From assembly GCA_024409055.1 (NCBI GenBank), contig JAKSUL010000008.1, forward strand, positions 1 to 42,838: a stretch of DNA of 42,838 nucleotides, read 5' to 3'. Position 1 is the stretch's first letter; the number at the start of each line of letters is the position of its first letter. The DNA is from Bacilli bacterium (GTDB taxonomy: Bacteria > Bacillota_I > Bacilli_A > RFN20 > CAG-826). The translations under genes and the position numbers were made by a program. Shown piece after piece: positions 39,422 to 42,838 of this stretch. The notes under the pieces were generated by a model. The model saw only the letters and a program-made list of their open reading frames with translations. It was not told where the DNA came from and searched no databases.

Positions 39422-39433
39422 GTTGCAATTATA
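39422..39433 (-). promoter_or_regulatory. -10 box next to the guanylate kinase start
   Basis: A perfect TATAAT on the minus strand, only 6 bases from the ATG, the shortest spacing in the window together with the GNAT gene. Confidence 0.6.
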
Positions 39434-39503
39434 ACTATTTTTTCATTTTCTTTGCCCTTTTTTCGTTTTGCGAAACTACATATAGGTAGAGGGAGTTTGA
39501 AAA

Positions 39504-39830
39504 ATGAAATCAATGAGAAACGACCAAGTTCAATCGATTATCAACAAAATGGTCAGGGCCTCTCTTTTAGAAATTGGGTATGGCACGAGTGCGCACATAT
39601 ACGATATAAGACCGTGCGATTTGGCTAAAACGTCCCCCGAAACCGAGATCATTAAGAACGCGATTAGGCTTTATGAGTCATTAGGGACGTTGGACCGGAT
39701 GATTTTGCGGGCTGAGATTTTTGAGAAAGGACGTTATTACATGTATTGGTATCTTCCTTACGCCAACAGCAAAGCCTATTCGAAGAAAAAGAAGAAGGTC
39801 ATAGATTTGGCCGTGAGGACCTTCCTATGA
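39504..39830 (+). CDS. Unknown 108-residue protein at the head of the Tad-like locus
   Basis: A soluble basic protein with no recognised family. It carries an Arg/Tyr-rich middle (LRAEIFEKGRYYMYWYLPYANSK) and a Lys tract (YSKKKKKVIDL). AGAGGGAG precedes the ATG. The stop overlaps the ATG of the next gene, so it belongs to the Tad-like operon. It may be a cytoplasmic accessory factor; function is unknown. Confidence 0.7.
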   Translation: MKSMRNDQVQSIINKMVRASLLEIGYGTSAHIYDIRPCDLAKTSPETEIIKNAIRLYESLGTLDRMILRAEIFEKGRYYMYWYLPYANSKAYSKKKKKVIDLAVRTFL

Positions 39831-40852
39831 ACAAAGGCCTTCTTTCTTTAGCGTTGCCTCTATTTAGTCTTTCCGTGTGCTCGGCGGGGGAAAGTGCGAC
39901 TTTCGGAATGTTCCAAGACCAAAATTTCGCTCCTCTTAGCCGGACCGAAGACAAAACTTATTCGGTCACGTTTATCTCGAACACCACCTTTTCGGGAAGG
40001 ATGGAAATAACCCTGTTTAATCCTTTTTTGGATGAGCCCGAAATCTTATATGCCTCTAAATCTATGGAGGCTTTCACTAGCGGCGTTCCTGTCACTAGGT
40101 CATTCGTGGTCCCGTTTGATTTCGTCGCGGTCAATGACAACACGTTAAGCTTTGGGGTTTTGGCGCTGAATGGCAAATACGCGGGGACTTGGGTCAAAAA
40201 GACCGTCACTGTCCCTTACGGCGAACCGATAATCGGCAAAAACCCAATTTCGAACGCGACATTAAGAGGGGTGGATTGTTATTTTGCCTTTAGAAACGGC
40301 GAGTTGATCAAAGGACACGGCCAATACGTTATAACGCCGCACGAAAAAGAAATATACGACCCGCCTTTTAACAAACTCCAAATGGGGTCTACGTATTTGA
40401 CATATACGAATACGGCCTATTCATTGAGTTTCAAAGGGAAGGCGAAGGTCAATCTTTACACTTGCCTGGATCAATTCGATGTTGGCTGGATCTCTTATAA
40501 CGGGAGGACCCTTTACCGCAATTTCATTGGCGATCCTTTTGCTTTGGTCTTTGGCGATAAGACGAGGATCGGTGCTCGTTTATCGGGCCAATACGCCGTA
40601 TCAAGGCAAAACCTCGTCATGAAAGAAGCGAACAAACTCACGGAAAACGACTTCTTATCTCCTGAGCTTTTCTTCCCGGTCGGAAGAGGCCCGATTGACT
40701 CGGTTTATAGAGTCAGGATTTCTTTTGAAGAACTATTTGACACGTCCGATTCGATATATTTGGAATTCAATATTCATCGCACCTCTTGGCATTTTGGCCC
40801 TTCTTTCTATAGCGACTATTGCATTGGCATAGGGGAGGGAGAACATGTCTAA
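39827..40852 (+). CDS. Secreted protein of unknown function in the Tad-like locus
   Basis: A 341-residue protein with an N-terminal signal sequence (residues 1-20, MNKGLLSLALPLFSLSVCSA) and a large beta-rich exported domain. The Cys in SLSVC is not in a good lipobox, so signal peptidase I is more likely. No catalytic motif is seen. The start at 39827 lies in an ATGA overlap; longer frames in this phase lie inside the upstream gene. The pilin-like gene overlaps its end by 8 bases. It may be a surface or pilus-associated component (inference). Confidence 0.75.
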   Translation: MNKGLLSLALPLFSLSVCSAGESATFGMFQDQNFAPLSRTEDKTYSVTFISNTTFSGRMEITLFNPFLDEPEILYASKSMEAFTSGVPVTRSFVVPFDFVAVNDNTLSFGVLALNGKYAGTWVKKTVTVPYGEPIIGKNPISNATLRGVDCYFAFRNGELIKGHGQYVITPHEKEIYDPPFNKLQMGSTYLTYTNTAYSLSFKGKAKVNLYTCLDQFDVGWISYNGRTLYRNFIGDPFALVFGDKTRIGARLSGQYAVSRQNLVMKEANKLTENDFLSPELFFPVGRGPIDSVYRVRISFEELFDTSDSIYLEFNIHRTSWHFGPSFYSDYCIGIGEGEHV

Positions 40853-41243
40853 CATCCTTTTGTGGGGAACCGTGCTTATATTCGCCCTCAGCACGTTTGG
40901 CTATACGTATTCATTGTCTGGCGTAAACAGGGCATTTTATGGGTGTTTCAAGGCGATAGCCGAAACCTCGGTCATCGCTTATGACAAAACGGGCGTTTCT
41001 GCTAGCCCATACTTTTCCAAAAGCCTATTCGAAGAGAAGTGCGAAGAATATTTCGCTTTGGCTTTAAGACCATATACAAGCGTTTATTTCCTGAGTTTTT
41101 ATTTCTGCGACAAGGATACCAAAAAAGAAAGCGAATACCCTACGCAGGCTGAAGTGTGTTTGTCCTGCAAAGTGTATACGAAGAAGCATTACATGCGTTC
41201 GGCGTCTTTTTTCATCGAGGAGGGGAAACATGGAGGCAAATAA
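40845..41243 (+). CDS. Pilin-like or TadE-like small membrane protein
   Basis: A 132-residue protein with an N-terminal hydrophobic helix (about 4-24, LLWGTVLIFALSTFGYTYSL) and a small outside domain with five or more Cys. The shape, size and place between an exported protein and a secretion ATPase fit a pseudopilin or TadE-like protein, but no G/A-E prepilin cleavage site is seen. The ATPase gene starts 14 bases before its stop. Confidence 0.55.
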   Translation: MSNILLWGTVLIFALSTFGYTYSLSGVNRAFYGCFKAIAETSVIAYDKTGVSASPYFSKSLFEEKCEEYFALALRPYTSVYFLSFYFCDKDTKKESEYPTQAEVCLSCKVYTKKHYMRSASFFIEEGKHGGK

Positions 41244-42195
41244 GATTTCCGAATTTGTGTCGAGCAGCTTTCTTTCCCCAATTTTGTCCATGGAGAACGT
41301 CACCGATATTTCTTATAACGGCGAATCTATCTTTTATGAAGATTCTCTTCGCGGCAGAAACAAATACCAAAGAACGATATCCAAAGAGACGGTAGGGGAT
41401 TTTCTAAGGCAAATAGCCAACATGGCGGAAAAGCAGTTCTCGTACCAATCACCGATCCTTGACGTTTCGTTTTCAGGTTTTAGGTTAAACGCGGTGTTTT
41501 TGAGTTTAGCCAGGATAAACGACGAGAAGTCTTATTCGTTCACTTTGCGCATTGCTCAGCGCGGAAGCAAGGTGAAACGAGGAAGTTCTTTCTTTGGGGA
41601 AAAAGCCGAAAAGATACTTTTAGACGCCTTAAAGAAAAGAGCCTCGATAGTGATATCGGGCCCCACATCAAGCGGCAAGACCGAACTTCAGAAGTTCTTA
41701 ATGATGAATATGCCGGAATCGATGAGAGTTATTTGCATTGATAACGTGGAAGAGCTTGAGATGGTAAGAGGCGATACTGAAATCGACCTCACGTCTTGGC
41801 TAGTTGATGAACGATATCCCGATTCTTCTTTTGGCGCGCTTATTAGAAACGCTCTAAGGAGTAATCCCGATTACATAATCGTGGCCGAAAGCCGCGGGAA
41901 AGAAATGCTGGACGCTTTAAATAGCGTCATGAGCGGTCACCCCATAATCATGACGCTTCATAGCAAAGATCTCCTCTCCATTCCTCATAGAATGGCCAGG
42001 ATGGCGATGATGGGGGAGCAGAAGCTTATTTATGAGGATGTCTTGAGTGATGTGTACCACGCTTTTTCTTACTGTGTGTATTTGGTCAAAAAGGAAAAAG
42101 AAGACGGATCTATCGAAAGATACATCGAGTCAATCGGAATCCTAAATGAGGCGAAGATGGGCATGGATGTCCTTTATAGGAGGGAAGAAAAATGA
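41230..42195 (+). CDS. CpaF/TadA-like secretion ATPase
   Basis: A 321-residue hexameric ATPase of the VirB11/CpaF family that powers type IV filament assembly. The N-terminal domain (VTDISYNGESIFYED) is followed by Walker A SGPTSSGKTE (about residue 144) and the Asp box ICIDNVEELEM. Walker B is YIIVAESRGKEMLDAL, and the His box is MTLHSKD. It is shorter than most CpaF proteins, which have a long N-terminus. GAGGAGGGG precedes the ATG. Its stop overlaps the TadB-like start. Confidence 0.88.
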   Translation: MEANKISEFVSSSFLSPILSMENVTDISYNGESIFYEDSLRGRNKYQRTISKETVGDFLRQIANMAEKQFSYQSPILDVSFSGFRLNAVFLSLARINDEKSYSFTLRIAQRGSKVKRGSSFFGEKAEKILLDALKKRASIVISGPTSSGKTELQKFLMMNMPESMRVICIDNVEELEMVRGDTEIDLTSWLVDERYPDSSFGALIRNALRSNPDYIIVAESRGKEMLDALNSVMSGHPIIMTLHSKDLLSIPHRMARMAMMGEQKLIYEDVLSDVYHAFSYCVYLVKKEKEDGSIERYIESIGILNEAKMGMDVLYRREEK

Positions 42196-42838
42196 AAAAA
42201 ATCCTTCCCTACATAGTTTTCTTAATCGTCTCGTCTCTTTTCGGGGCATTGGCGTTTTATATGTCCGGGAATCTTATTTTCTTCATCGGCGTTACTTTGG
42301 TTTATTTCTTGGAGTGTGCGTTCCTCATATTGCCGATGGAGAAGAAACGTTCCTATTTAGAAAAGAAGAGGCATCAGGCTTTTCGCTTCGTATCGAGTTT
42401 TGTCGTTTCGTATTCCCTTAGTCTTTCTTACGAAAGGGCGTACGGTAACGCGATCGAGGGATATGAAGGCGAATACCAGGAGATAATCGAAGCGATATCA
42501 ATGAAAGGAGTGGGGGACAGGATCCGCTACTTGGCCTCGTATTTTGAATCGAATCTCTACGATCTTTTCGTTAACCTTCTTGATATATTCGAAAATCAGG
42601 GCGGAGATCCTTTAAGCGTTTTTTCAGGAATCATGGAGGAATTCTCGAGGCTTGAAGAAAGCGAGGACGCTCTTTTGAGGGAGAAAAAGAGAACCTTAAA
42701 GGAGGTTGCCCTTCTTTGGTTCTTTGCCTTTTTGATATTCGTCTTCATGAGATTTGGCCTCAATAGTTTTTACGATGACGTTAAGTCTTCCCTTCTATAC
42801 ATCGGATCGATGGCCCTATTTTTCGCTTTTTTCGCCTT
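42192..42838 (+). CDS. TadB/T2SSF-like inner membrane protein, cut by the window end
   Basis: The frame opens at ATG 42192 in an ATGA overlap and stays open to the last base (215 residues seen). Two hydrophobic helices lie at the N-terminus (about 3-22 and 27-47). A cytoplasmic four-helix region follows with GGDPLSVFSGIMEEFSRLEES, typical of T2SSF/TadB platform proteins. More helices start at about 175 (VALLWFFAFLIFVFM) and near the end. Such proteins work with the adjacent ATPase. It is partial. Confidence 0.78.
   Translation, partial: MKKILPYIVFLIVSSLFGALAFYMSGNLIFFIGVTLVYFLECAFLILPMEKKRSYLEKKRHQAFRFVSSFVVSYSLSLSYERAYGNAIEGYEGEYQEIIEAISMKGVGDRIRYLASYFESNLYDLFVNLLDIFENQGGDPLSVFSGIMEEFSRLEESEDALLREKKRTLKEVALLWFFAFLIFVFMRFGLNSFYDDVKSSLLYIGSMALFFAFFA

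Overview
This 42.8 kb window is a gene-dense, mostly housekeeping stretch of a bacterial chromosome. It suggests a small-genome member of the Firmicutes/Tenericutes side of Bacilli. The support is Spx, the ylbF-rsmD-coaD order, RNase J, Rex, a YugP homologue, a CarD-type regulator and the archaeal/eukaryal-type prolyl-tRNA synthetase. TGA is used as a stop at many genes and tryptophan is TGG, so the code is standard and not that of Mycoplasma. No species name can be given from sequence alone.

Layout. 1-0.85 kb: PIN toxin and RelB-like antitoxin. 0.97-4.1 kb: tRNA-Ser(GGA), an RluC/D pseudouridine synthase, a Cof-type HAD phosphatase and trpS. 4.07-8.2 kb: spx with a zinc-ribbon gene, a membrane-anchored protein of unknown function, an SGNH hydrolase, a CYTH protein and a Cys-less EIIB-like membrane protein. 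8.2-13.4 kb: maf-rnj, def, the ylbF-rsmD-coaD operon and an anchored thioredoxin-like protein. 13.5-20.5 kb: YitT, tRNA-Ser(CGA), a degenerate GGDEF-EAL protein with proS, tRNA-Ser(GCT), an HD protein with a dead YugP-like protease, and rex. 20.5-30.7 kb: a PAP2 phosphatase, a zinc/Sel1 protein with a heterodimeric ABC exporter, a GNAT, a protein of unknown function with a repeated linker followed by a Vsr-NUDIX fusion, and a patatin. 30.9-34.8 kb: fucI, carD, a small membrane protein, and an AT/GC-mixed region with a mini XRE gene and several inverted repeats. 34.8-39.4 kb: a lipid kinase, two CNNM/CBS transporter-like proteins, an SDR and a guanylate kinase. 39.5 kb to the end: the start of a Tad-like type IV filament locus (two genes of unknown function, a pilin-like protein, a CpaF/TadA ATPase and a TadB-like protein cut by the window edge).

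Gene expression has an unusual style. At least thirteen promoter-proximal genes have a TATAAT-like element, often with an extended TGn, ending only 6-12 bases before the start codon. These transcripts would be leaderless or nearly so. Another group has long leaders with strong GGAGG sites. Within operons, ATGA stop/start overlaps are the rule. Several proteins keep their fold but have lost catalytic residues (YugP-like, GGDEF-EAL, EIIB).

The most novel-looking items are the Vsr endonuclease-NUDIX fusion, the widespread leaderless starts, the duplicated-domain/repeat-linker protein, the compact Tad-like locus, and the inverted-repeat-rich region at 33.9-34.8 kb.
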